45,314 nt of DNA, taken from IMG/VR virus record IMGVR_UViG_3300008267_000094, positions 1 to 45,314 of that record; one strand, given 5' to 3'. Numbering within the stretch: position 1 is the first letter of the stretch; each line of letters starts with the position of its first letter. The DNA comes from a virus. The notes below the pieces were generated by a model. The model was not told the DNA's origin, did not search any database, and saw nothing but the letters and a program-made list of their open reading frames with translations. Of the stretch, positions 17,001 through 24,352 are shown piece by piece. Position numbers and translations under genes: made by a program.

Positions 17001-20000
17001 AACCAACGCTTCGAGTTCAGGTACAACAATTACAGTACCGAGTACAACAGGTTTACAATCTGGAATGACAGTAACTGTTATTGCGGGAACAGGACAAACA
17101 GCACCAAACACCTATATAACAAATGTCACAAGTACCACAGGATTCACAATTTCTCAATCACCATTAACAGGATTAACAGGTGCAACTATATTCGCGGTGT
17201 ATGATGAATATGTAACATTTGATGTGATACCAAGAATATCTACAACGTCAGGTACAACTACCGGTGTTACATATACGGGATATACACATGTCGGTATTAA
17301 ACCATTCTATCAAGCAATATATAGTCAAATAGTAAATGATTACACAACTTACGATACTAGTTTAGGAAATATATCATATTTCCCAACAAGTCAAACAGGT
17401 AAAATTCTTCATAGAGTTAGAACAAAAAGTGAGATGAATTATTGGGATGTCATAATGGATAACTCAAAGTACATAAGTTCTGACAAAAATTATACATTGA
17501 TGCCATCAACGGGTGGACACCTAAGTAGTAAAATTGCCAATGACAACACTTTTACTTTAGCAGAAGAACTAACATTCAAAACACTTTGGTATTTAGATGA
17601 CACACTTTCTACAAGTTTTAGTGGGCAAACCTTTCCAAGTCCTTATAATTATTTTAGAACAACAGGTAACACATACTCAATATCATCAAACTATAAAAAG
17701 GCGATAGATTTAATTGGTACCTTTAGTCCACAAATATTGGAATATTTTGAAAGTTTCTTTTTAGATTTTGCTAGTGAAAAAATAAATGAGGAGATTCCGT
17801 ACAATATTTTTAGGAATGTAAGTTATCCAAAATTTCAAGACTTATTAAAAAAACTTTCTGTTGTTGAAAAGAAAGATGATGATAGTAATAATATTGATAG
17901 TTTAATTGGTGTATTAAAACTTAGACAGAAAAGAAATGCGGAAAATGTTACTTTAGACATTTTAAGTAATAATAATTTAATTAAGTTTACTTTAGCGAAT
18001 CCAAAAGAAATAGATGCGTTTTCTTTTTATGGTTTTTCAAAATACAATAATCTATCGACATATTCTCCAGCACCTTTTAGTGCATCTGATTTAACTCCGG
18101 CAAATTTAAATTTTATAAAATTATATATTGGTGAGGATATTGACAATTACTATGTGAACTTCTTTAGTGGAATGGATATAAAACTAACTGAAGACAACAT
18201 AAAAATACATAGACCATTAGTACAAATATATGCCGGTTATAGAAAGGCGGGAGGTACAAATACAAAAGCGGCGTTCGCATCTTATGTACAAAGTATAGTG
18301 TTAAATTCAGATTTAAGATTAACAACATTTTTAAATATACTTCTTCCACAGTTTGCAAAACTTAAGAGTGGTTCGGCATCTAACCCAGCGTCAAGTATTG
18401 ATATGTTTAGAGGATATAACTCAACGCAAACAAAATTAGAACTGTACAATACATTTAAATCGTTTAACGACAAATGGACATCGGGTAACTCAATTGGTCA
18501 AAGATTATTACTTGAAGAATTTTTATTCTTAGACAAGGCAAATAGAGACATTGGAGACAAATTTTATCTTAACATAGATAAGTTCACACCACTACTTGAC
18601 CCCAACAACTCTAAGGTACCACTTTATACCGCAATATCTATGTTAATTCAAGGTACTGGACTAGATATGAGGGCTCTACCAGCTTACATTAATTTCTATG
18701 GAAATAATTTAACCAACAGAAACAAGATTACACCATCTAAAAAAGTTGCGTCTACTTTATTTGGAACCTTTTTAGAAGTTGATTATCAAGAGGCCACTCC
18801 AAAAGTGATAATTCAATTAGTTGGTCAATCATCAAAAAGGATTGATATGTCAAATAGCAAACCTTATAAATTTGTTGATGACAGTTTTTATATTGGGGGA
18901 CAAAACCCTAATCCATTATTAATAACATCATTAGAAAGTTTTTCACAAAACGATTTATCAAAGTCCAATAGGGTTGTTGCTTTTGAGGTTAGCTTTGGTG
19001 ACCAAAACCAAGGAATATTCAAAAGTATAACAAACCTAGACCAAAGCACTCTAAAAAATACTTCAGAGTCTTTCCAAGTTTTAGAAAATTTATCAAGGTC
19101 TGCATCTGGTGCGGGTGTTTATAATGTCGACACAAGTCTGTTTGATTATTATAAACAAGCATCTTATAAATGTGGAGTTAGTGCCATGGGTAATGTTATG
19201 ATACAACCAACAATGTTCTTTTATTTAAAAAACATACCTATGTTTAGAGGTTCATATTGGATTACAGACGTTACACATAATATAAAAGGAAACAATATTT
19301 CAACATCGTTTAATGGAACAAGAATACCGTATACATCATTACCCGACCCAAAAGATTCATTTGTTGCGAGTTATAGAATTTTATTTGATAAGATACAATC
19401 AAAAGCAATTGCAAAAATCAAACAAAGAGCGGCGAATCAAACAGATACACAAGAAACCGTAATATATCAAGGTATTCCTTATATTACAGATAGACAAGAT
19501 AAAAAATTAACCGACGAGACTATAGTTCAAGATGTGGGTATTAATAGATTTGGTGTACCATATAATGGTTACAATGAAACAAGATTAATTCAAAAGATTA
19601 AATCCGGTAATGAAGAATGGTTAAGAACTGTTGTTTATAAAATGGGTGGTGAAAAATACACAATTGACGATTCTCAAGGATTTAATATCGCCAATGGTAT
19701 AACTTGGTCAGACGTTAAATCAACAGATTATAAGTTTTATAATGTAGATTTTCAAATATCAAAAAGTATTACTATTGATATAATTAAAACAGCTAAAACA
19801 ACCTTTAAGAATCCTAAAAACAGTAAAACCTTTACTTTAAACCCAAGTTATCAATTAGATAAAAATGTTGGACAGATAGTGGTTGAAGGACCAATAAGTC
19901 GAGGACCATCTTCAAAAACGATTGGTATGGGTATGTCACCAAAGTTAATGTCTGAGTTAGGTTTATATGATGGGGATGTAGTTTATTTTAAAATGGATTA

Positions 20001-20001
20001 A
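14020..20001 (+). CDS. Giant baseplate hub protein (gp27/gp5-like region, domain insertions)
   Basis: This 1993-residue protein is the largest in the window. The first 250 residues contain SPYRAFFHLPWPIFYLTVKGYYG and ATKFVGSTFAWLNDIPLSA, an assembly domain seen in large phage hub proteins. Around residues 985-1060 there is a Thr/Ser/Gly-rich insertion (TTITVPSTTGLQSGMTVTV) that looks like a small beta domain added into a loop. Near residues 1720-1770, VMIQPTMFFYLKNIPMFRG and the following YWITDVTHNIKG pattern resemble the end of gp27/late-control-D-type hub rings. The last 40 residues (ISRGP, then SPKLMSELGLYDGDVVYFK) resemble a double-psi beta-barrel. No lysozyme active site was recognised. 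It overlaps the LysM-like gene by 14 nt. It probably forms the central hub and spike region. Confidence 0.5.
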   Translation: MENNKDYPNSENILVKVDQNNLIYVDPNSVVDSNGEIQPRGHKQENLVMYVNLEADLIPRTTLIADDNVGNTLTQIAKGNINFLKNASGDGNFDSTWTDAYLPKPIQGQESTYKDGYDVTFGEDQFKDPSGQSFGIDSITIDVKGANFVPQVTINFVDVRGKTLFESSENSPYRAFFHLPWPIFYLTVKGYYGKAIRYRLHMTDFKSRFNESNGNFEIATKFVGSTFAWLNDIPLSAIINCPYMFLVEETKDTKFNEKTGLYEKKVSHSSRGYTILKSIYRQYEQKGLIPKGFPVRTLKEVGYIAETLDKILEQQIFSKVSMEVFQGIKEMETIINDFENAIKAWGKQYLSQEYTTFTKTSTTNETLSDLWFYLSAKDKTETKHILGTGPGALELFLIGFNSAMNKSKLLTQNLLNETTGDFKRISIRNVRSVQSYYKTLNDKKIVVYIDGIFDDIFQIRKSFEEQRKKVEDDVETKMNEVIKSKEYGFGFEPTLRNMFAVLLANAEVYIRLMKDVHNKAFESSNNRKKQLTNLSKESKGENIYPWPEVKKPQTGGKQNVIAYPGDEELVHKLKSYNKKLWPEVDFIEEYIKITTNRIETNVKDEPTRNDVNYVFDSNTENQKIEDISGIDVINETIPFVDKSYAGFVYELFERAKYMTLFDSFDNDMIIQLANEEFKNIRESITQDIDLIELAKKITTRESLIATQSITELKENGVIQKNEDGTPKKAISYSGYLPGLSPYERFNYFRDNLATTDYISNIIEEPFKFKKYDETETNPKGDLDEKKLNENLLNYKIESYRTNIYPFNSTTYLNYLGKQTFSKDNFKFEGILKVNSSQGFVCSPINPKSWVKANSNTNDFFSNTINVSGNTTSILNTPYFHNQLFSDFNQSKIHGKFKGSAYLLLNSLPLIDLDDQITFDGKSILTSSLFREISSTHFIPYHLLLKWGSIYHRYKTHLIDGYDILDGCINSSYITKPLTGKTLFDNNGALITYTSTNASSSGTTITVPSTTGLQSGMTVTVIAGTGQTAPNTYITNVTSTTGFTISQSPLTGLTGATIFAVYDEYVTFDVIPRISTTSGTTTGVTYTGYTHVGIKPFYQAIYSQIVNDYTTYDTSLGNISYFPTSQTGKILHRVRTKSEMNYWDVIMDNSKYISSDKNYTLMPSTGGHLSSKIANDNTFTLAEELTFKTLWYLDDTLSTSFSGQTFPSPYNYFRTTGNTYSISSNYKKAIDLIGTFSPQILEYFESFFLDFASEKINEEIPYNIFRNVSYPKFQDLLKKLSVVEKKDDDSNNIDSLIGVLKLRQKRNAENVTLDILSNNNLIKFTLANPKEIDAFSFYGFSKYNNLSTYSPAPFSASDLTPANLNFIKLYIGEDIDNYYVNFFSGMDIKLTEDNIKIHRPLVQIYAGYRKAGGTNTKAAFASYVQSIVLNSDLRLTTFLNILLPQFAKLKSGSASNPASSIDMFRGYNSTQTKLELYNTFKSFNDKWTSGNSIGQRLLLEEFLFLDKANRDIGDKFYLNIDKFTPLLDPNNSKVPLYTAISMLIQGTGLDMRALPAYINFYGNNLTNRNKITPSKKVASTLFGTFLEVDYQEATPKVIIQLVGQSSKRIDMSNSKPYKFVDDSFYIGGQNPNPLLITSLESFSQNDLSKSNRVVAFEVSFGDQNQGIFKSITNLDQSTLKNTSESFQVLENLSRSASGAGVYNVDTSLFDYYKQASYKCGVSAMGNVMIQPTMFFYLKNIPMFRGSYWITDVTHNIKGNNISTSFNGTRIPYTSLPDPKDSFVASYRILFDKIQSKAIAKIKQRAANQTDTQETVIYQGIPYITDRQDKKLTDETIVQDVGINRFGVPYNGYNETRLIQKIKSGNEEWLRTVVYKMGGEKYTIDDSQGFNIANGITWSDVKSTDYKFYNVDFQISKSITIDIIKTAKTTFKNPKNSKTFTLNPSYQLDKNVGQIVVEGPISRGPSSKTIGMGMSPKLMSELGLYDGDVVYFKMD

Positions 20002-20026
20002 AATATAAGTTTTTAAGTTTTTTAGA

Positions 20027-20034
20027 TATTTATT
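20027..20034 (+). promoter_or_regulatory. Late promoter-like octamer TATTTATT
   Basis: TATTTATT followed by AAAG ends 12 nt before the ATG at 20047, after the end of the giant hub gene. It is the same variant as at the sheath gene, with the same preceding GA. Confidence 0.4.
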
Positions 20035-20046
20035 AAAGAAAGTACC

Positions 20047-20253
20047 ATGAACAACGAAAAATTAAATAAAACATTGGACAACTATATGGAAAATCCAAAA
20101 CACGTTAAATCCGTTTCAAATGATGGAATGGAAAGAGAAGAGTGTGACCTTCAAACTGGTGAATGTTATGTAATCAGGTCTAAGGATGGTATAGTAGAAA
20201 GAATAAATAAAAAATTCATAACCGAAGACGGTAGACAACTTTTACAAGACTAA
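20047..20253 (+). CDS. Small unknown protein
   Basis: This 68-residue protein of unknown function is hydrophilic and charged. It has a pair of cysteines in a CDLQTGEC motif (residues 37-44), followed by YVIRSKDGIVERINKKFI, which suggests a small beta hairpin. The two Cys could form a metal site or disulfide, but two ligands alone are not diagnostic. It is the first gene of a three-gene unit driven by a late promoter-like octamer and lies 7 nt before the Pro-rich gene. The tight spacing and the A-rich start support it being a real gene. I do not recognise the family. Confidence 0.6.
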   Translation: MNNEKLNKTLDNYMENPKHVKSVSNDGMEREECDLQTGECYVIRSKDGIVERINKKFITEDGRQLLQD

Positions 20254-20260
20254 GTAAACC

Positions 20261-20908
20261 ATGAAAAAATTAGAAAAATCATTATTAGAAGAAGTCGCAA
20301 GATACAGAGCGATTAATAATTACGCTAAAAATCTGATGGAACAAGGTGATGTACCACCAACAGACCCGGCGTTAGCAGTACCACCTCCGGGTGATGTTCC
20401 TCCACCTGATGCTGGTTTACCACCTGCGGGAGCACCACCGATGGATGCAGGTGCACCACCTGCGGGAGCACCACCAGTTGATGACACCGAAGAAATCGAT
20501 ATTACAGATTTGGTCAATATGACTAAATCAATTAAAAAAGATTTAGATGATAACAAATCTGAGAATACCGATGTTGTTAGTAAAATGGACACAGTGTTTT
20601 CTAAGTTGAACGATTTAGAACAAAAATTATCTCAAATGGATAATGTTTTAAATAAAATTGATGAACTTGGAAACAAGGTAGAGGGAATGAAAGAAAAAAC
20701 ACCACAAGAAAAATTAGAGTTACGTTCATTAGATTCTTATCCTTTTAATTTGAATCCACAACAGTTCTTCGCTCAAAAACAAGGAGAGATGCAACAAAGT
20801 GGTAAAAATGAATACGTGTTATCAAAACAAGACATCGACGATTACTCTAACGAAACAATAAGAAATAGTTTTAACCCAGAAGAAGAACAAGATGAATTTA
20901 CATTCTAA
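20261..20908 (+). CDS. Unknown protein with proline-rich repeat and coiled coil
   Basis: This 215-residue protein of unknown function has three parts. A helical N-terminus (residues 1-28) precedes a Pro/Ala/Gly-rich segment (about residues 29-75) with PPAGAPP repeated 12 residues apart. An amphipathic heptad-like coiled coil (about residues 80-148, with SKLNDLEQKLSQMDNVLNKI) follows. The C-terminus is acidic and ends EEEQDEFTF. Such a layout suits an elongated virion or assembly protein, or a scaffold, but no family is recognised. The gene is more GC-rich than its surroundings only across the Pro-rich repeat. It overlaps the following Dps-like gene by 17 nt, so the two are probably translationally coupled. 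Confidence 0.6.
   Translation: MKKLEKSLLEEVARYRAINNYAKNLMEQGDVPPTDPALAVPPPGDVPPPDAGLPPAGAPPMDAGAPPAGAPPVDDTEEIDITDLVNMTKSIKKDLDDNKSENTDVVSKMDTVFSKLNDLEQKLSQMDNVLNKIDELGNKVEGMKEKTPQEKLELRSLDSYPFNLNPQQFFAQKQGEMQQSGKNEYVLSKQDIDDYSNETIRNSFNPEEEQDEFTF
20419..20475 (+). repeat. Imperfect 36-bp tandem repeat coding for the Pro-rich linker
   Basis: A 21-bp identical segment beginning ACCACCTGCGGGAGC occurs at 20419-20439 and 20455-20475, a 36-bp (12-codon) period, encoding the repeated PPAGAPP unit. Confidence 0.8.
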
Positions 20909-21263
20909 AGTCAACCTATTATTAGGTATTCATGCCCAATTAAAAATATTCCATTGGCAAACAAAAGGTTATGCTAGACATAACGCATTTGCCCAAACAA
21001 GAGACACGCTAGAAGATTTAATGGATGGATTTATTGAAGAGGCTATGGGTAAATATGGTAGATTCACTTTAGACGAAGAAACCAAAACCATAGAATTATT
21101 TAACATGAGTGATGTTAAACCAACAGAAATGGTGGAAACAATTTGTCAAGCACTTGTAGAATTTACCAAGGAATTGGACCCCGTAGATACAAATTTATTG
21201 AATATTCGTGACGAAATGTTAGGTTTATTCCAAAAATTAAAGTATCTTTTAACTTTAGAGTAA
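20892..21263 (+). CDS. Dps / ferritin-like four-helix protein
   Basis: This 123-residue protein carries what looks like a Dps-type ferroxidase site: His21-Trp22, His30, Asp45 and Glu49 in HWQTKGYARHNAF...DLMDGFIEE. The His30-Asp45-Glu49 spacing (15 and 4) matches that of E. coli Dps as I recall it (His63, Asp78, Glu82). The HWxxxG motif is also shared, but the loop between the two His residues is three residues shorter. Similar short proteins occur in T4-like phages as a conserved family of unknown function. The protein is shorter than bacterial Dps (about 165 residues), so it may lack the last helix. A role in binding iron, protecting DNA or acting within the virion is open. It overlaps the Pro-rich gene by 17 nt and is followed by a terminator. 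Confidence 0.6.
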   Translation: MNLHSKVNLLLGIHAQLKIFHWQTKGYARHNAFAQTRDTLEDLMDGFIEEAMGKYGRFTLDEETKTIELFNMSDVKPTEMVETICQALVEFTKELDPVDTNLLNIRDEMLGLFQKLKYLLTLE

Positions 21264-21293
21264 CCCACAAATAAAATTTTTCAAAAAAAAGAG

Positions 21294-21321
21294 AGTCAGA
21301 TTTTGTAATCTGACTTTTTTT
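21294..21321 (+). terminator. Rho-independent terminator ending the late unit
   Basis: A 9-bp perfect stem (AGTCAGATT 21294-21302, AATCTGACT 21307-21315) with a TTGT loop is followed by a run of T residues. It separates the late genes from the replication block. Confidence 0.9.
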
Positions 21322-21349
21322 GTCTATAATTTACATAGAAATACATTTC
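21319..21349 (+). promoter_or_regulatory. Bacteroidota-type host promoter for the replication block
   Basis: TTTG (21319-21322) and TACATTTC (21342-21349) are separated by 19 nt. This fits the Bacteroidota primary sigma consensus TTTG-N19-21-TAnnTTTG except for the last base. The ssDNA-binding protein ATG is at 21371. No TATTTATA octamer is present here, in keeping with early rather than late expression. Confidence 0.45.
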
Positions 21350-21370
21350 TAACATTTAAAAACAAATAAT

Positions 21371-22228
21371 ATGTCAACAATTGAATCAGTACTGGCACAG
21401 TACGAAAAAAACAAACAAGCCGCAAGCGGCAGCAGTAACAAAGTCTCTCAAGAAGAGAGAATGAAGAAGTATTTCACCACCGTTCTACCCAAAGGTGCTC
21501 GAAGTGGTGAAAAAAGAATTCGAATCCTACCATCCAAAGATGGTGGAAGTCCATTTGTGGAAGTTTACTTTCACGAGGTTCAGGTAGATGGTAATTGGGT
21601 TAAATTACATGACCCTAAGCAAGACGGAAAACGTTCTCCTTTAAATGAGGTTTACGAAGGTCTTATGATGACAGGTGACGAACAAGATAAAGTTTTGGCT
21701 CGTCAGTACCGCTCACGTAAATTTTACATTGTAAAAGTTATCGACAGAGAAAATGAACAAGATGGTGTAAAATTTTGGAGATTTAAACACAATACAAAAA
21801 GTGAAGGTGTTTTAGATAAAATTTATCCTTTATTTAAAAACAAAGGTGACATTACCGACCCTTCAAAAGGTAGAGATTTGATTATTAACCTTAATCTAAG
21901 TAAAGCAGGTAACGGTAGAGAGTATACAACAATTACTTCTATTATCCCCGAAGACCAATCTCAACTACACACCGACAACGACATCGCTAACTCTTGGTTA
22001 GTAGATGAATTGGTATGGTCTGATGTATATTCTAGAAAACCAGAAGAATATCTGGAAATGGTTGCTAAAGGTGAAGTTCCAAGATGGGACACAACAACAG
22101 GTAAATACGTTTCAAATTCAACAGAAGAGTTTGAAATGTCTAAACCAAGTACACCTGTTAAGACATCATCAGTTCCTGAGTTTGACCCACAAGAAGAAGC
22201 CGAAGGAGACGACGATTTACCATTCTAA
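21371..22228 (+). CDS. 32: Single-stranded DNA-binding protein (gp32-like)
   Basis: This 285-residue protein coats single-stranded DNA during replication and recombination. It has the gp32 layout. A Lys/Ser-rich N-terminus with KNKQAASGSSNK may correspond to the cooperativity region. An OB-fold core follows, with RIRILPSKDGGSPFVEVYFHE and KVIDRENEQDGVKFWRFKHN. A flexible acidic tail ends EGDDDLPF. The length is close to T4 gp32 (301 residues). The Cys/His zinc ligands of T4 gp32 are not visible in the core. The last six residues, DDDLPF, resemble the tip of bacterial SSB (DDDIPF), which recruits repair and replication partners. The gene heads the replication block, with its own promoter and a terminator on each side, so it is probably made at a high level as a single unit. 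Confidence 0.85.
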   Translation: MSTIESVLAQYEKNKQAASGSSNKVSQEERMKKYFTTVLPKGARSGEKRIRILPSKDGGSPFVEVYFHEVQVDGNWVKLHDPKQDGKRSPLNEVYEGLMMTGDEQDKVLARQYRSRKFYIVKVIDRENEQDGVKFWRFKHNTKSEGVLDKIYPLFKNKGDITDPSKGRDLIINLNLSKAGNGREYTTITSIIPEDQSQLHTDNDIANSWLVDELVWSDVYSRKPEEYLEMVAKGEVPRWDTTTGKYVSNSTEEFEMSKPSTPVKTSSVPEFDPQEEAEGDDDLPF

Positions 22229-22235
22229 TCAATAC

Positions 22236-22279
22236 GAGCATGGGCATGTGTATTAACATAATGTCCATGCTCTTTTTTT
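22236..22279 (+). terminator. Rho-independent terminator after the ssDNA-binding protein gene
   Basis: A 12-bp stem including one G-U pair (GAGCATGGGCAT 22236-22247, ATGTCCATGCTC 22261-22272) with a 13-nt loop is followed by seven T residues. Downstream genes probably depend on read-through or a promoter I could not identify. Confidence 0.88.
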
Positions 22280-22299
22280 AAAAAAATTATTAAAATACA

Positions 22300-23298
22300 A
22301 TGGCAATCAAGAAAAAAGAATTCGATTATATATCTAAATTTTCAACCAAGACAAAATACAAGGACGAAAATTTTTATTACTGTGGAGAAGCGTTTAACAA
22401 CGCGTGTGGTTTACCGGGTCCTGTCATGGGAAATATTAATATGTTTTTGGGACACACAAACTCCTCAAAAACAACCGCAATGATTTTAGCGGCAGTTGAT
22501 GCTCAAAGAAAAGGACATTTACCTGTTTTAATTATTACCGAAAGAAAATGGAAATGGGAACATGCTTTGGAGTTAGGTTTCCAAGCCGAAAAAGATGCAA
22601 ATGGGGAATGGGTTGGAGATTTTATTTTCAATGATTCTTTTGAATACATAGAACAAGCGACTGATTTCATAAATGAAATTATCGACGCACACGAAAAAGG
22701 TGATATTCCGAGAAACATTTTATTTTGTTGGGATTCAATTGGTTCTATTCCTTGTAAAATGACATTTGATGGTAAAGGTGGTAAACAACACAACGCAAGT
22801 GTCCTGTCTGATAAAATCGGTATGGGTATCCACGCAAGAATAACCAAATCTAAAAAAGAGGATTATCCAACAAAAGAAAACCCATATTATATAACTATGG
22901 TTGTTGTAAATCAACCATGGGTGGAATTACCCGACAATCCTTTTGGTCAACCCGAAATTAAAGCTAAGGGTGGTGAAGCTCTTTGGTTGGCATCCGCGTT
23001 AGTATTCTTGTTTGGTAATCAAAAGAAATCAGGTATTAACCACATAGACGCCGTCAAAGATGGGAGAAAAATCGCATATGCGGTCAGAACTAAAATATCA
23101 ATCCTAAAAAATCACGTAAATGGATTGGGATACAAAGATGGTAAGGTTATAGTTGTTCACAATGGTTACATTGCCGACACCAAAGAATCGTTGGAAACTT
23201 ACAAAAAAGATTACTCAAGTTTTTGGAGAGATAAGTTAGGTGTTAGCGAATTTGATTTATCAGAATCAACAACATACGATTACGAAGAAGAAGATTAA
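22300..23298 (+). CDS. uvsX: UvsX-like RecA-family recombinase
   Basis: This 332-residue ATPase would form filaments on single-stranded DNA and drive strand exchange for recombination-dependent replication. Walker A is GHTNSSKT (residues 51-58), Glu81 in TERKWKWE is a candidate catalytic acid, Walker B is NILFCWDS (139-146), and a VVNQPW segment at 202-207 lies near the L2/NTP-sensing region. KAKGGEAL (221-228) matches the Gly-Gly segment after L2 in UvsX. The Walker A differs from the T4 form, having SSK before the Thr. The C-terminus is acidic (EEED). The gene lies between the ssDNA-binding protein and a FEN-type nuclease in a replication block. T4 UvsX works with gp32, which is encoded directly upstream here. 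Confidence 0.85.
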   Translation: MAIKKKEFDYISKFSTKTKYKDENFYYCGEAFNNACGLPGPVMGNINMFLGHTNSSKTTAMILAAVDAQRKGHLPVLIITERKWKWEHALELGFQAEKDANGEWVGDFIFNDSFEYIEQATDFINEIIDAHEKGDIPRNILFCWDSIGSIPCKMTFDGKGGKQHNASVLSDKIGMGIHARITKSKKEDYPTKENPYYITMVVVNQPWVELPDNPFGQPEIKAKGGEALWLASALVFLFGNQKKSGINHIDAVKDGRKIAYAVRTKISILKNHVNGLGYKDGKVIVVHNGYIADTKESLETYKKDYSSFWRDKLGVSEFDLSESTTYDYEEED

Positions 23299-23329
23299 TA
23301 TTTGTTTAACCCTATAAGAGTGATGATTA

Positions 23330-24352
23330 ATGTCTAATGTATTATTAGTTGATGGTGACAATTTACTTACAATTGGTTTTTTTGGCTTAAAAAATCACTT
23401 TTATAAGGGAGAACATATTGGTGGAATTTACCATTTTATCAATACCCTAAGGAGAACAATTGAAATTCATCATTTGGATAAGATTGTTGTTTTTTGGGAT
23501 GGTCAAGACGGTTCTATTACAAGAAAAAAGTTTTACCACCAATATAAAGAAAATAGAAAATCTAGAATTAGGTCAGAAGAGGAATTACACTCTTATGGCA
23601 AACAAAGGAACCGAATTAAACAGTACTTAGAAGAATTGTTTGTTAGACAGGGTGAGTATGAATTTTGTGAATCCGATGACTCCATTGCATACTACGTTCA
23701 AAATTCACATAAAGAAAACAAAATAATTTTTTCTTCGGATGGTGACCTAACTCAGTTAGTTTCAGAAAACACCAAATTATACAATCCTTCCCACAGTAAG
23801 ATTTATCAACCAAATGACATGTTTGTTTACGACCATGAACAAATTCTTATTGAGAATATAAAATTGGTAAAGATGATTTGTGGTGACCCATCAGATAACA
23901 TTGCGGGCATTAAAAACTTAGGAGTTAGACGACTCATATCAATGGTACCCGAGATTAAAACACAACAAATAACGATTGATTTTATACTTGAAAGGTTTAA
24001 TAATCTTTTTGAAGAAGACAATGATAACCGATTGGTAAAAAATCTTTTAACTGGTGTGACAAAATATGGAATACTTGGTGAAGAGTTTTTTGATGTTAAT
24101 AGTCGTATTGTTAGTTTGGACAATCCATTTCTAACTGACGATGCTAAAGAATCTATTAATTCATTAATAAATGATTTGATTGACCCTGAAGGTCGTTCAT
24201 ATAAAAACACGATGAAGATGATGATGGAAGATGGTATATTTTTACTTCTACCAAAATCAGATGACGCGTGGATAAATTTCCTCAACCCATTTTTAAGATT
24301 AACAAGAAAAGAAAAAAATAAAAAATTAATTAAAATTAGAAACAATGAGTAA
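23330..24352 (+). CDS. rnh: FEN-family 5'-3' nuclease / RNase H (T4 Rnh-like)
   Basis: This 340-residue nuclease probably removes RNA primers and 5' flaps during lagging-strand synthesis. Metal-binding acids are visible at Asp8 and Asp10 (LVDGD), Asp57 (FWDGQD), Glu114, Asp116 and Asp117 (ESDD), and Asp137 and Asp139 (SSDGDL). The helix-three-turn-helix signature CGDPSDNIAGIKNLG follows at 184-198. This is the order found in T4 RNase H (305 residues) and FEN/PIN nucleases generally. The C-terminal 100 residues are less conserved and end in a very basic tail (RKEKNKKLIKIRNN). It overlaps the next gene by 8 nt. Context with UvsX and a DnaB-like helicase fits a replisome role. Confidence 0.88.
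   Translation: MSNVLLVDGDNLLTIGFFGLKNHFYKGEHIGGIYHFINTLRRTIEIHHLDKIVVFWDGQDGSITRKKFYHQYKENRKSRIRSEEELHSYGKQRNRIKQYLEELFVRQGEYEFCESDDSIAYYVQNSHKENKIIFSSDGDLTQLVSENTKLYNPSHSKIYQPNDMFVYDHEQILIENIKLVKMICGDPSDNIAGIKNLGVRRLISMVPEIKTQQITIDFILERFNNLFEEDNDNRLVKNLLTGVTKYGILGEEFFDVNSRIVSLDNPFLTDDAKESINSLINDLIDPEGRSYKNTMKMMMEDGIFLLLPKSDDAWINFLNPFLRLTRKEKNKKLIKIRNNE

Noticed and set aside
22005-22256. Alternate-frame open reading frame inside the end of the ssDNA-binding protein gene
   Set aside because: Low-complexity Gln/Leu-rich product, fully overlapping a well-supported gene and running into its terminator.
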